Origin: DATARH01 sp963773625 | GTDB taxonomy: Bacteria > Pseudomonadota > Alphaproteobacteria > ATCC43930 > CGMCC-115725 | Direction: 5' to 3' | NCBI GenBank assembly: GCA_963773625.1 | Contig: CAVZCJ010000007.1 | Span: forward strand, 1 to 64,000 | DNA: 64,000 nt | Part shown: positions 27,574 to 37,730 of the stretch, one piece after another | Position numbering within the stretch: position 1 is the first letter of the stretch | How the letters are laid out: each line of letters opens with the position of its first letter | Position numbers and translations under genes: made by a program | The notes under the pieces: generated by a model | Databases searched by the model: none | The model's input: only the letters and a program-made list of their open reading frames with translations | Told to the model about the DNA's origin: nothing

Positions 27574-29181
27574 CTACTTATCCAGCCAAACATCCTCCAT
27601 ACGCCATCCATTGAACAGACTATTGACCATGATCGTCAGCCCCTTGACTTGGGGCTGCCAACAGGTCGCAAAACGGTTGTGGTAGAGGATTGGACGGGCG
27701 CCGTCGTCCTGCAACTGCCTGTCGATCTCCCAAACGAGACTGCGGCGCTTTTCTTGATCGGGCTCCATCGACTGCTGGTCGAAAAGCTTGTCGATCGCGG
27801 GATTGCAATAGCCGGTGTAATTGCGATCGGAACCGCAAGCATAGTTTTCATAGAACTGCGCGTCGGGGTCATCCACCCCGGCGCCGGTCAAGTTAAGCCC
27901 GATCTTGTAGTCCTTGCGATAAACCTTGGGGAACCAGTTGGCCGTCTCGACCGGTTCAAGCTCGCCGTCAATATAAATGTCCCGTAGTTGATCGATCAGA
28001 ATGACAGCGGGGTCGCGAAAGGGCGGTGTGTTGCGGACGGATACCTTCACAGCGAGCCGTTTATCCGGTCCGTAGCCAGCTTTTTGCATGAGTTCGCGGG
28101 CTTGGGCACGGTTCTTGGCAACGTCGGGATCGTAGCCCGGAAGTTTGCTGAGGATTTCGGGCGGCATACCCCAGACCCCTTGCGGCGGCGGCTGCATAGC
28201 GCCGCCGATATCGCCTTGGCCCTCGGCGAGAATATCGATGAAGCTCTTACGGTCGAGCGCGAGGATCATGGCTCGGCGTATTTCGGGATTGCCGAAGGGC
28301 GGCGCATCGCGGTTAACGATCAAATTCGTACTTTGGTTTGCCGGCTCCAAATCGCAAATGGCGTTCGGTACGTCAGCCTTGATATTTTTCATCAGCGGTA
28401 CGGTAATGCCGAAAGGGAAAGGTTAAATCGAACTTGCCGGCGATGAAACCAAGAATGGCCGTCGAGCGGTTCGGGATGATCGTCCACTCGATGCCGTCAA
28501 GGTAGGGACGATCCCTTCTTCCAATACTTCTGCATTCCGCACCAATTTGATGCCTTCATTCGGCTTGTAGGAGACGAATTTGAACGGCCCGGTGCCGATT
28601 GGATGCTGGCGCATCTCCTGCGCGGGTACGTGACAGGGGTAGACTGGCGAATAACCCGAGGCAAGCAGGGCAAGAAAGGCGGGCTGCGGCCTCTCCAGGT
28701 GGAACGTCACCGTGTCGCCTTGCGTACTGACCTCTTTCAAGTTGCGATACCAGGCCTTACGCGGGTTGGCGCGTAATTTGTCTGTCCCTTTGCCCAGAAT
28801 TAGATCCCAAGTGCATTTGACGTCTGCGGCAGTGAATGGCTGGCCATCATGCCACTGTACGCCTTCGCGCAGTTTGAAGGTCAGGGCTTTGCCATCGTCG
28901 CCCCATGTCCAGCTTGTCGCCAGGTCGGGGACAATTGTTGACATGCTGTTCTGCGCGACATGCTGATCGAAGATCACAAGGTTATTGAACACAGCCATCA
29001 TGGGGTTCTGGGCCGAGTTGAGGGCCTCCTCATGGATCGACATGCTCGCTGGGCTGTCGTGCATGTAAATTCTAAGGACGCCGCCATACTTTTCCGCGAA
29101 GCCCGAGGTCGCCCCAAGCGCCAAAGTGATCACAACAGCTGCGTATCGCAGCAGAAATCGTCGCATACGTCCCGCCCTCAT
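27574..29181 (-). pseudogene. Peptide/oligopeptide-type ABC substrate-binding protein (SBP_bac_5), frameshifted
   Basis: Periplasmic binding protein of the DppA/OppA family in two pieces. The first (28423-29181) has a signal peptide (LLRYAAVVITLALGATSGFA), the family opening YGGVLRIYMHD and LREGVQWHDGQPFTAADV. The second (27574-28392) has NRDAPPFGNPEIRRAMILAL and LNLTGAGVDDPDAQFYENYA. Between them, YWKKG, YLDGIEWTIIPNRSTAILGF and GITVPLMKNIK appear in three frames, so at least three single-base changes cluster at about 28400-28540. No permease or ATPase genes lie next to it. The gene is presently broken as read. Confidence 0.8.
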
Positions 29182-29485
29182 CGTATCCGCTCTTCGGCCG
29201 ATGGACCCTATTACTTCCCGATTCTGGTGTCGTCGTTCCGTCCGATCACAGCGCGATATCTCGCGCTAATTCGCAGTGGCGCTGCGTCGCTTCCGGTCTT
29301 GCCCGGGATGCGATTCGGTTCTGACGCCGCCAGCCATTCGATCACCGTCGCGCCCAGATCTGCGCAATGACTCGAGCCAAGCGATCAGGACGCCGGATTT
29401 GATCCTGCGCGTGCTCTGAACGCCCTTACAGAGCGCGCCGAAAATATCGAAACGGTGCTCGGCGCTGTCGGCCTTGGTTTTCTCA
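29182..29485. other. Intergenic region, no gene seen
   Basis: About 300 bases between two leftward disrupted genes. A 75-residue leftward frame overlaps it without ribosome site or domain. Confidence 0.4.
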
Positions 29486-30623
29486 TCAATCACGCGAGAC
29501 GATCTGCACCACGACCTTGATCGCGTCGTCGACCCGGTCGCGCGCGTAGCGGATCGCGGTCGGCACCTCGGCGAGCGGAAAAGTATGGGTGTGGATCAGC
29601 TTCGCCTCGAAGCGCTTTTGCGCGATCAGCGCGGCGGCGCGATGGGTGGCGCTCCTGCCCTCGCCGCGGATGCCAAAGACGTAGATGTTATTGCGCACGA
29701 GATGCGCGAGGTCGACCATCACCGGTTCGTGCGGGAAGGCGGCCAGGCAGATGCGGCCGCCGCGCGTCACCATCTTCCCCGCCTCGTTGAGCGCACCAAC
29801 CGCGCCCGAGCATTCGAGCACGTAATTGACGCCCTTGCCGCCGGTGAGGCGCATTACCGCCTCAACCGGATCCTCGCGGCCGACATTGACGACGTGGTCG
29901 GCACCGAGCTTCTTGCCCATCTCCAGTCGGCTGTCGCGGGTGCCGGTGAGGATGACGGGCTGGGCGCCGAGCGCCTTGGCGACGCCGACCCCCATGAGGC
30001 CGATCGGCCCGGGCCCGATCACCACCACCGGCTCGCCGGCGATCACCCCGCCCATCACGTCCAGCCCGTACATCGCGGTGCCGGCGGTGACGATCAGCGT
30101 CGCCTCGGCGTCGCTGATCGAAGTCCGGGATATGCGCCATCGTGTTGACGTTGTTGATCGCGTACTCGGCGAAGCCACCATCGGTGGTGAACCCGTTGGC
30201 GCGGTGGCCCTTGGAATGCCAGCCGTAATTGAGGCACGAGGTATACATACCCTCGCGGCAGCGCGGGCAGCGGCCGCATCCGGCGTGGATTTCGACCGCC
30301 ACCCGGTCGCCGACCGCGAATTCGTCGACCGTCGGCCCGAGCTTCACCACCGTGCCCATGTACTCATGGCCGGGGGTAAAGCCCTTGTTGAACGGCAGCT
30401 CGCCCTCGATCATCGCCGGCATGCCGTGCTTCAAGACCTCGATATCGGTCGCGCAGACCGCGATCGCGTCGATCCGCACCAGCACCTCGGCCGGTCCCGG
30501 CTCGGGCACCGGCTTGTCGACGAGCGAAAGCTCTTCCGGGCCGCCGAGGACCCACGCCTTCATCGTCTGCGGGATCGGGTACTCGTTGCCGCGCGATATC
30601 TTTGGACTAGCGTGATCCAGCAT
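29486..30623 (-). pseudogene. Zinc-dependent alcohol dehydrogenase (MDR family), frameshifted
   Basis: Medium-chain zinc dehydrogenase. The first part (from ATG 30623 after a GGAGG site) has the catalytic-zinc CATD and GHEYMG and the structural-zinc cluster CGRCPRCREGMYTSC. The second part (to 29486) has the NAD-binding VVVIGPGPIGLMGVGVAKAL. They join near 30118, where HIPDF must change frame by one base to ISDAEATLIVTAGTAMYG. With that base restored the protein would be about 380 residues, normal for the family. It is inactive as read unless this is a sequencing error. The substrate is unknown. Confidence 0.82.
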
Positions 30624-30665
30624 CCGCTTGCTCCGCCTCCAGATCAAAATCAAGGATGGGCTCGA

Positions 30666-32243
30666 TCACTGATCGAGCCAAACGTTGGCCAAATCCTGAC
30701 CGATGAAATGGCTTGGCGTAATGTTCCAGCCCTTCACCTTCGCCGACAGAACGACAATGCGGTTCCACCAAAGCAGAGGAACAGTGTATGCCTTGGTCAA
30801 TGCCTGACGCTCGAACTCACGAACGATCTTAATTCGCTGACGTTCGTCGGGAGTCATCGCCTGTCCGATAAATAACGCATCAAGAAAACTATCGGATGAT
30901 TTGGAATTGTTCACCGGCGATAGGTCTTTAGAAACGTATTTTGTTAATTGTATTGTTGGATCATCGTAATAATCTCCTGAGAAATCGAGCGCGACGTCAA
31001 AATCCCCTTTGTCGACAATTTTCTGCCAATCGGCGATTTTCTGCCGGTCTTGGGTCGTTGTGATCCCGATTTCCTGCCAACTTTTAGCCAGCAAATCCGC
31101 GCCGGCGTAATGCGGAATCGGAATGTCGCGAACCAGGAGCTTGACCGCCAAATCGTTTATTCCGGCCTCGCTGAGAAGTCTCTTTGCTTCGGCACGCGAG
31201 GCGGCGATGTCATGCGAGAAGCCCGGAAGGGTCACGAGTTCGGCTTCGGGCATTGCCCAATTCGAGCCCGGCCGCATAAGACCGCCGACATATTTAAGAA
31301 ACGTCGACCCCTGGAGTTGTTGAGCCGCGCCCCAGCGATCGATCGCTAACGACAGCGCGCGGCGTACGCGCTCGTCATCGAATGGCGGCCGTTGCGTATT
31401 GAAGACCACCATGAGGTTTGAGAGCCAGGGGCTTTCGCTTTCCGTAAATTTGCTCTCCGAGGTCACTAGCTGGTCCCGCTGCGCCGGCGTCACGCCGCGA
31501 AACTCCGCCATGATCTGCCCGGTTTCGTACGCTTTCATGATCGCGCCGGCGTTCATAAACTTAGCCTTGTACCCATCGAGGTAGGGCAAGCCCGGGAGGT
31601 AATACTTCTCCCATCGGCGACCCGACCAGTACTGCCCCTTGACGTGTTCAACGAAAACGAAGGGGCCGGTGCCCAAAATGTGGGTCTCGGGGTAGTGTGG
31701 ATCGACGGCAAGCTTCGCGGCGCTGTAAATGCAATTCCACGGTGACGCGAAACTCGCCAGCATTTCCGACTGCGGCCACTGAAGATGGAATATCACGGTC
31801 AATGGACCTGGCGTATCGATGCTGGATATTACGCCATAGTCTACCTGGCGCGCCAACTCGATCCCGGGAGGCGGGTGGATAATCCGTTCGTAACTCGCCT
31901 TGACGTCAGCCGATGTGAACTTTGACCCGTCATGAAAGTAGACATTCGGCCTCAATTTGAACGTGTACGTCAGATTATCTGGAGATATTGTCCAGGACTC
32001 TGCAAGATCTCCTACGATCTGAGGGTAATTGGCAGCGTCAAATTTGAGCAGCGTCGAATAATGAGGCGCAACCGGGTGCAAAAACGCAAATGAAGTGGCG
32101 CTGTGGCAGTCATAGGAAGTCGGCTCTACCGTTACGGCAAACTCAAGTATTCCACCCCTCTTGACGGCTTGGCTGTGCGCCGTCGCCGACACGAGCAGCA
32201 TTAGGGAAATAAGAATTCCGGCCGTACGGAGAAATCGTATCAA
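30666..32243 (-). CDS. Peptide-type ABC substrate-binding protein (SBP_bac_5 family)
   Basis: Periplasmic binding protein of 525 residues. I chose the TTG start at 32243 because a strong GGGAGGG site lies just before it, it opens a clean signal peptide (MIRFLRTAGILISLMLLVSA), and it avoids the preceding gene; a longer frame to 32471 would overlap that gene. Family marks are YTFKLRPNVYFHDGSKFTSA, LGTGPFVFVEHVKG and FDDERVRRALSLAIDR. It shares family with the broken gene at 27.6-29.2 kb. No transporter membrane genes lie nearby, so it may serve a distant permease. Confidence 0.85.
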   Translation of the reverse strand: MIRFLRTAGILISLMLLVSATAHSQAVKRGGILEFAVTVEPTSYDCHSATSFAFLHPVAPHYSTLLKFDAANYPQIVGDLAESWTISPDNLTYTFKLRPNVYFHDGSKFTSADVKASYERIIHPPPGIELARQVDYGVISSIDTPGPLTVIFHLQWPQSEMLASFASPWNCIYSAAKLAVDPHYPETHILGTGPFVFVEHVKGQYWSGRRWEKYYLPGLPYLDGYKAKFMNAGAIMKAYETGQIMAEFRGVTPAQRDQLVTSESKFTESESPWLSNLMVVFNTQRPPFDDERVRRALSLAIDRWGAAQQLQGSTFLKYVGGLMRPGSNWAMPEAELVTLPGFSHDIAASRAEAKRLLSEAGINDLAVKLLVRDIPIPHYAGADLLAKSWQEIGITTTQDRQKIADWQKIVDKGDFDVALDFSGDYYDDPTIQLTKYVSKDLSPVNNSKSSDSFLDALFIGQAMTPDERQRIKIVREFERQALTKAYTVPLLWWNRIVVLSAKVKGWNITPSHFIGQDLANVWLDQ

Positions 32244-32293
32244 AAGAGACCCTCCCGAATTTGGAGTGGCAGACTCACCTATTTCCGTCTGCG

Positions 32294-33413
32294 CTAAGGC
32301 TTCTGGATCTGTCGCCATGTTTGGAATTGCTGGAATAGCGCCGCCTTTTCTGCGTCGGTCATCGGCGTAGCGCCAGTTGCCTGGCGCCGTTCGTCGATGA
32401 AACGCGCGAACATATCCTTCAACTTGGCAGGGTCTTGGAGCGAACTTACCTGCGCATTGCGCTGCAGCCACTGTGTGGCAGCGTCGTGTCGCCGTAAGGT
32501 GGGAATTTCTGTTGCCAGGTTAACTTCGTTCCATTTCGGATGATATCCGGGTGTTAATAACGATTGAAATCCCGTGAAAAAAACGTCGACAAAATTGGCG
32601 ATGTTATTATAGCGATCCGGAATTTGTCTGAGGTCGGCGGCAAGTAAAATACTGCCAACCGCGATTGTGTCGATCGGTTGATTAGTTTTTACCAAGCCAG
32701 GATAGTCCTCTGCAGTCAGACGCGTTGGGGCGGATGCGGTGGTCTGGCTGGCGTCGAAGGGTACCGCCAGAAAGTGCAATCCCTCTTCGTCGGTCATGCC
32801 AACAAACAAAGGCGCCGGTTTGCCGGTGACAAAAGCGAGCGCGGCAATTTCGCCCTTGCGCAATTTATCGAGCGCGACCTGCGGGGCATCGTGGATGAGG
32901 GTGACATTGAGTTTCAATCGATCGAATAGGCGCGAGCTGGTTACGTCCGTACCGCTGCCAGGAAGGTCAACAGCTACTTTTTGACCGGCAAGATCGACGA
33001 TCGATTTAATCCCTGGACGGGCAAGCAGATGAAATTCTTCATTATAAAGTTTTGTTATATAGGTAAGTGAATCAATTCCTGGGATTACCTGGTGCGCTTT
33101 GGCGTAATCGAGAACGTCTGCCTGAACGATCGCTAGATCAATCCCATGAAGGTACTTGAGGTCTATAATATTTTGCAAAGAACTCTTACCGACGATGGGC
33201 ACCACCCGCCGGGTAGCGCCATCGTCTATTAAGCGCGCGAGATCTTCGGCAATTCGTACGGAAATCCCGTCAGACCTGGTGACCTCCAATTCGACAACTC
33301 CGCGGTTCACTGCTGCAACTTGCTGGCTGAATCCCGGAGAACCCTGCAATAGAATGATGATGCAAGTGCCGATAACGAGGGAAACTCCCTCTCGCCTGAA
33401 TTAATTTCAATGG
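32294..33413 (-). CDS. TAXI-type TRAP transporter solute-binding protein, signal peptide in shifted frame
   Basis: Solute receptor of the TAXI/NMT1-like class: VPIVGKSSLQNIIDLKYL, DLAIVQADVLDYAK, VDLAGQKVAVDLPGSGTDVT and TNQPIDTIAVGSILLAA are typical. The continuous frame starts only at TTG 33349. The frame upstream encodes a hydrophobic stretch (VSLVIGTCIIILLQGSPG) with no start codon, while ATG 33413 in another frame gives MPLKLIQARG. A one-base shift near 33380 would join them into a normal signal peptide. No TRAP membrane subunits are present. It is followed by the SBP_bac_5 gene. Confidence 0.75.
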
Positions 33414-33935
33414 CATGCCAATAACAGCGCCGACCGATCGCACCATTGTGCGAACAATGCTGCGATAAATCCTTCCGCCGACGGCATTAGACTGAAAAAT
33501 TTGCCGACCTTTAGCCTGCATCGCGCGTTTCCCAAGGTTTCGTACGAGGTTTGGCCAAGGCGATGTCGGTTGCCGCATTAGCGAAGTGGCTGATTGATTT
33601 TAGTGGCCGGGACGAACTGGCACAGTACGACGTGTCTCGTGGCAATGGTCTAATCACGCGCGGCGCCATCGACTTCCATTCTCGATAGAGGTAGCAATAA
33701 CTACTTAAGCATTGATGAAATGTTAATTTTCCTGATTGATCTTTTTTTGATGCTCCCTAACTTGGAGCTTTTAAAAATTTGCGTTTTCGATTGATTTAAC
33801 AGCGCAAACGGCAAGTTGCTCTCATTGACGCGATGGCGCGCTTCTGACTCGCGCAAAATGACATCTTAAGGGTAAATCAACGGTTTTTCGCCGATATGTC
33901 CACACGCTATGTGGCGAATGATCGGGGGTCAGCGC
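33414..33935. other. Intergenic region with AT-rich core
   Basis: About 520 bases. Bases 33690-33800 are strongly AT-rich and may be promoter or transferred DNA. No gene was recognised. Confidence 0.4.
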
Positions 33936-33939
33936 ATGA

Positions 33940-34140
33940 GTGAGACTGCCGGACAGAGCTCTTCATTACGAACTCAAGACCTACCCGCGAATGACTGAAG
34001 CGCTCGGCATGGAGAAGCGCTTTCAGAATGCTTTACAGCGCGCCTTCGAGCAGCCCCGTAAGCCAAGAAAGATGAAGCCGCCCGAGCCAAAGTGGGGTCG
34101 GCTCACTTTGATGAGACTGCAATATCGAGCGGATCAATGA
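33940..34140 (+). CDS. Possible small basic protein
   Basis: A GTG-started frame of 66 residues, rich in Arg, Lys and Pro (QNALQRAFEQPRKPRKMKPP), just left of the IS3-family element. The codon pattern is acceptable, but there is no clear ribosome site and no recognisable domain. It may be real or chance. Confidence 0.25.
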   Translation: MRLPDRALHYELKTYPRMTEALGMEKRFQNALQRAFEQPRKPRKMKPPEPKWGRLTLMRLQYRADQ

Positions 34141-34288
34141 CCGAACTCTGACTTGACGCCGCTCGACTCCGATCGGTCCATCATCCTTCCGGCGCCGACG
34201 CCGCCACTGACGTGACCCCCGTTTTTCATCCAGCCGTAACGAGAGTCCGGGGTTGATTTGGTCTTGCCCCGGAGTCTTGGCCCGGCGC

Positions 34289-35272
34289 CTACGAGACCTT
34301 TCGGGCTGTTTCAGCTTGCCGAGCGAAGGCCTGGGGCGTCAAGTGGCCCAAGGCCGAGTGAGGCCGCTCGGTGTTGTAGTCGATCCTCCATGCTTCAATT
34401 CGGTCCCGCGCATCGGCGAGGGAAAGGAACCAGCTGGCATTGAGGCACTCGGCTCGGATGCGGGCGTTGAAGGCCTCGATGAACGCATTATCCGTGGGCG
34501 TTCCAGGCCTGGAGAAGTCCAGCTCGACGCCGTTCAGATACGCCCATTGGTCGAGCAGTCGACCAGCGAACTCCGGGCCATTATCGACCCGAATGGTTTT
34601 CGGCTTGCCGCGCTCCACCATGAGGCGGTCGAGGACCTCGACCACATTGAAGGCTCTGAAGGTGGCTCTCGGAACCGTTGCGAGCCCCTCGCGAGAACAG
34701 CAATCCACCACGGTCAGAAGCCGGAAGGGGCGACCGTCGAATAGTGCGTCGGACATGAAGTCCATCGCCCAGACGTCGTTCGGCGAGATGATCTGTGGCC
34801 GGCCCGCCCGATAGCGCCAAGCCCGCTTGCGTCGGGGAAGCTTGGCGCGGATCGATAGGCCCTCTTCATTGTAGAGCCGATAGACACGTTTATGGTTCAC
34901 CACCCACCCCTCCCGCCGCAGCAAGACATGAAGCCGCCGGTAGCCGTAGCGAACCCGTACGGCCGCCAGGTCCTTCAGCCGGATGCGCAACGCTGTCTGC
35001 GGGTCGCGGGCCGATCTGTATCTCTGAGATGAGCGCTCGAACCCGGTCGTCTTGCAGGCCCGCCGCTCGCTGATATCGTAGGCCACCCGAAGATGAGCCA
35101 CGACATCTCGGCGAACAGCGGGCCTCAAAACTTTCGGCGTAGGACATCCTGTAGCATCGTCTTGTCGAGACTGAGATCCGCCACCAGCCGTTTCAGCTTG
35201 GCGTTCTCCTCCTCGAGCTGCTTCAGCCGACGGATCTCCACCACGCCCATCCCGGCGAACTGCTTCTTCCAC
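34289..35272 (-). CDS. IS3-family transposase OrfB (DDE integrase core)
   Basis: Catalytic part of an IS3-family transposase. After a helical HTH_21 region (RRACKTTGFERSSQRYRSAR; VRYGYRRLHVLLRREGW), the rve core shows the DDE residues in DVWAMDFMSDAL, TIRVDNGPEF and DNAFIEAFNARIRAECLN, ending with HSALGHLTPQAFA. The frame starts inside OrfA and has no start of its own in the core, so it is expected to be made as an OrfAB fusion by -1 slippage near the end of OrfA. It appears intact. Confidence 0.88.
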   Translation of the reverse strand: MEEAVRRDGRGGDPSAEAARGGERQAETAGGGSQSRQDDATGCPTPKVLRPAVRRDVVAHLRVAYDISERRACKTTGFERSSQRYRSARDPQTALRIRLKDLAAVRVRYGYRRLHVLLRREGWVVNHKRVYRLYNEEGLSIRAKLPRRKRAWRYRAGRPQIISPNDVWAMDFMSDALFDGRPFRLLTVVDCCSREGLATVPRATFRAFNVVEVLDRLMVERGKPKTIRVDNGPEFAGRLLDQWAYLNGVELDFSRPGTPTDNAFIEAFNARIRAECLNASWFLSLADARDRIEAWRIDYNTERPHSALGHLTPQAFARQAETARKVS

Positions 35273-35391
35273 CGGTAGAACGTCGCCTCAGACACACCCA
35301 GTTTGCGGCAGACCTCCTCTACCAAGGTCCCGTTCTCCGCCTGCCGCAGGGCAAACGCGATCTGCTCGTCCGAATAGCGTTTCCGCTTCAT
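35125..35391 (-). CDS. IS3-family transposase OrfA (helix-turn-helix)
   Basis: Protein of 88 residues with the Transposase_8 helix-turn-helix: KRYSDEQIAFALRQAENG, then VCRKLGVSEATFYRWKKQF, followed by a leucine-zipper-like coil (LKQLEEENAKLKRLVADLSL). It binds the element ends. It overlaps OrfB in another frame. Confidence 0.88.
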   Translation of the reverse strand: MKRKRYSDEQIAFALRQAENGTLVEEVCRKLGVSEATFYRWKKQFAGMGVVEIRRLKQLEEENAKLKRLVADLSLDKTMLQDVLRRKF

Positions 35392-35581
35392 GGCATCCCC
35401 CTCCTTCAGGGATCAGGATGCCCGAAAAAATCTCGCTCAGCGCGGACCACAATCGCGGGTCAGGACCAGCAGCCATCCCATTCTGTCTTCGGTCGGTGCT
35501 GAAAGGAGACAGCGACATGGGGATTCGCAGAGTCGACATCGCTATCGTTTTGATCGATCCGCAGCACGACGGGGTGGCGTA

Positions 35582-36178
35582 ATGGCGCGCCTGCTATCCT
35601 TGAATGTGGGGCTCCCCCGCGACGTCGCCTGGCAGGGACGGACGGTCCGCACCGCGATTTGGAAGGAGCCAGTCCAGGGCCGGCGCATCGCGCGGCGGCT
35701 CAACATCGATGGCGACGGTCAAGGCGATCTGGCAGGGCACGGCGGCGAACACCGCGCTGTTTTCGTGTATGAGATCGAAGCTTATCGCTACTGGCAAAGC
35801 CAACTCGGCCGAACCGACTTCACTCATGGGCAGTTTGGCGAGAACTTCACTGTCGAAGGCCTACCCGACGACGAGGTATGCATCGGCGATCGTTATCGTA
35901 TCGGCGGCGCGTTGTTCGAGGTCACTCAGCCGCGCGTGACCTGTTACCGGCTCGGCATTCGGATGAACGAGCCGCAAATGGCTGCGCTGCTCGCCTCGCA
36001 CAACAGGCCCGGTTTCTATTTTCGTGTCCTCGAAGAGGGAGAGGTCGCGGCCGGTGACGAGATCGTGCGGGTCATGCGCGGCCCGGAATGCATGACCGTC
36101 GCCGAGGCGAATGCGCTTCTGTACAAGCCCGGTCCCCCAGAGACCAGCTGGAACGGGCGTTGCACATCCCCGCGTTGA
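35582..36178 (+). CDS. MOSC-domain protein, broken C-terminus
   Basis: MOSC proteins move sulfur or hydroxyurea-type ligands through a molybdenum cofactor. ATG 35582 gives MARLLSLNVGLPRDVAWQGR, then GHGGEHRAVFVYEIEAYRYW, FGENFTVEGL and the conserved cysteine in VTQPRVTCYRLGIRM. The frame ends at 36178 in CTSPR. One frame over, after a C-run near 36133, the expected 3-alpha domain reads DQLERALHIPALSTGWRGSF and then diverges at about 36200, where the integrase module begins. So the gene seems both frameshifted and cut by that module. Upstream lies an IS3-family element. Confidence 0.78.
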   Translation: MARLLSLNVGLPRDVAWQGRTVRTAIWKEPVQGRRIARRLNIDGDGQGDLAGHGGEHRAVFVYEIEAYRYWQSQLGRTDFTHGQFGENFTVEGLPDDEVCIGDRYRIGGALFEVTQPRVTCYRLGIRMNEPQMAALLASHNRPGFYFRVLEEGEVAAGDEIVRVMRGPECMTVAEANALLYKPGPPETSWNGRCTSPR

Positions 36179-36289
36179 GCACCGGCTGGCGCGGCTCGTT
36201 CAGTGGTAAAAGTTTTCGGTATCTCCTTGATATCTGTCAAGAAAAGAGTATTATTAAGATATCTAATTGATTCGAAAGGACGTACGTCG

Positions 36290-36580
36290 ATGGCAAGGGT
36301 TCGGGGTGAGCCTAAGAGCCTCTACCATTTGAGAATCCCGGACAGGGTTCGGGAGCACGTTGACGTGCTCGCCGCCGATCAAAACATGACGGCTGCCGCG
36401 CAGTTGGTGCGACTAATCGAATTCGGTTTGATCTATGACCGGACGATTTGGGGTGAGCATCGCGACTTGCTGGCATCGATCGGCGGCGTTTGCACTGTGT
36501 CGCCGGATGGAGGCGACGCGCCGCTTCGGGCTAAGCTCCACGAGCTTGTTGACTGGTATTTTGATAGGCGCGCGTCGTGA
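36290..36580 (+). CDS. Small Arc/ribbon-helix-helix-like protein of the integrase module
   Basis: Protein of 96 residues. The N-terminal part, SLYHLRIPDRVREHVDVLAA followed by NMTAAAQLVRLIEFGL, has the strand-helix-helix layout of Arc-type DNA-binding proteins. ATG 36290 follows an AAGGA site. The stop overlaps the GTG of the integrase gene (GTGA), so translation is coupled. A role as excisionase-like or repressor protein for the integrase is plausible but inferred. The leader is AT-rich compared with the neighbours. Confidence 0.65.
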   Translation: MARVRGEPKSLYHLRIPDRVREHVDVLAADQNMTAAAQLVRLIEFGLIYDRTIWGEHRDLLASIGGVCTVSPDGGDAPLRAKLHELVDWYFDRRAS

Positions 36581-37668
36581 GCGCCATCGGCCACGCTCGC
36601 GAGCGTTCCCCCCGCCGATGGGAAATCCGCTACCGGGTAAGTCGCAAGCTTCAAACCGCAACCATCAACGCGCGGTCGGAGCGCGAGGCGCTAGCCGAAA
36701 TCAGCCGCCGTGTTGCCGCTGGCGTCGCACTCGACGGATCGGCACGCACGACGATCGCTGACTACGCGCCGGTTTGGCTCGCCGGTATGGAAATCGCGCA
36801 GATGACGCGACGCGGCTACGAGTCCACGATGCGCGCGACGATCCTGCCGGAGCTAGGCCACGTCCGGTTGCGCGAGCTGTCGCCCTCGGTAATTCGCGCC
36901 GCATTTCAGAAGTGGCACAACGCCGGGCGCGCGAAGAGCGGGCTACGGCAAGTCAAGATCGTGCTGCAAAGCATGGTACGCAGCGCGCTTCTCGACGATC
37001 TGATCAGCTCGAATCCGTTCGACCGGCTTCGCAGCCGCAAGGGTCAGCCGAGCGCGCTTCCGGTTGCCATGTCGCCAAAGGCGGTTCCGGCTGATCTGGC
37101 GAAGATCGCCGCGTTGCTCGCCGAACCGAACGATCGTTACGGCGTCCTGATCGTGCTACTCGCGGCCGCCGGTCTGAGGCGCGGAGAGGCGTGCGGGCTG
37201 CGTTGGAGAAACGTCGATCTGGACGGAGGATCGATCCGAATCGCCGAGCAAATCCTTCCGATGAAAGGCGGGAGCATCTTCGCGCCGCCGAAGAGCACGA
37301 GCGGCGTCCGTTCGATCCGGCTACCGGCGGAAGCGATCGACAAGCTCCGGGAACACCGCGCGGCGCAGCGCGAGCGGCTATTCTCGCACGGCGTCCGCGT
37401 AACCGGCGAGACGACGGTTGCAGCCGACGACGCCGGAGAACCGATCCAGCCGCAAGCCTTCGGTAAGTGGCTAGCTCGGCGTGGGGTCGGCCCGCACTCG
37501 ATCCGGCACGCTCATTTGAGCAAGCTGGCCAATTCCGGCATCCCGATCGCCGTCGTCGCCCGGCGTGCCGGGCACGCCGATATCCGGGTCACGCTTCAAA
37601 CCTATATCCATCCTGACGAAGCTGGCGACGCCGACGCGGCGGTCGTGGCTAGCGCCTTGATGGGTTAA
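36577..37668 (+). CDS. Phage-type tyrosine recombinase / integrase
   Basis: Site-specific recombinase of 363 residues. An N-terminal SAM-like core-binding region (about 60-150) is followed by the catalytic domain with the first Arg in LLAAAGLRRGEACGLRW, a Lys in PPKSTSGVRSIRL, HSIRHAHLSKLA (His and second Arg), GHADIRVTLQTYIHP (His and the nucleophilic Tyr). All catalytic residues are present, so it may be active. The GTG start overlaps the preceding stop. A strong terminator follows. No adjacent tRNA gene marks the attachment site. Confidence 0.9.
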   Translation: MSAIGHARERSPRRWEIRYRVSRKLQTATINARSEREALAEISRRVAAGVALDGSARTTIADYAPVWLAGMEIAQMTRRGYESTMRATILPELGHVRLRELSPSVIRAAFQKWHNAGRAKSGLRQVKIVLQSMVRSALLDDLISSNPFDRLRSRKGQPSALPVAMSPKAVPADLAKIAALLAEPNDRYGVLIVLLAAAGLRRGEACGLRWRNVDLDGGSIRIAEQILPMKGGSIFAPPKSTSGVRSIRLPAEAIDKLREHRAAQRERLFSHGVRVTGETTVAADDAGEPIQPQAFGKWLARRGVGPHSIRHAHLSKLANSGIPIAVVARRAGHADIRVTLQTYIHPDEAGDADAAVVASALMG

Positions 37669-37701
37669 CCCGCCGCCGTTGCGGCAGCCTTGGCAACTTA
37701 T

Positions 37702-37730
37702 GGGCCGCTCCGTCGAGCGGCCCTTTTTTT
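37702..37730 (+). terminator. Rho-independent terminator after the integrase gene
   Basis: GGGCCGCT pairs with AGCGGCCC around a short loop and is followed by seven T. This is a textbook intrinsic terminator 33 bases after the integrase stop. Confidence 0.9.

Larger units (their letters stand above)
34213..35462 (-). mobile_element. IS3-family insertion sequence
   Basis: Element of about 1250 bases with two overlapping transposase frames. The left end starts TGACCCCCGTTTTTCATCC, and the reverse complement of the right end reads TGACCCGCGATTGTGGTCC, agreeing at about 14 of 19 positions. No matching target duplication was found next to these ends, so the boundaries could be off or the insertion old. 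Confidence 0.7.

Noticed and set aside
32244..32471. A longer N-terminus for the SBP_bac_5 protein
   Set aside because: It overlaps the preceding gene and puts the signal peptide inside the protein; TTG 32243 has a strong ribosome site.
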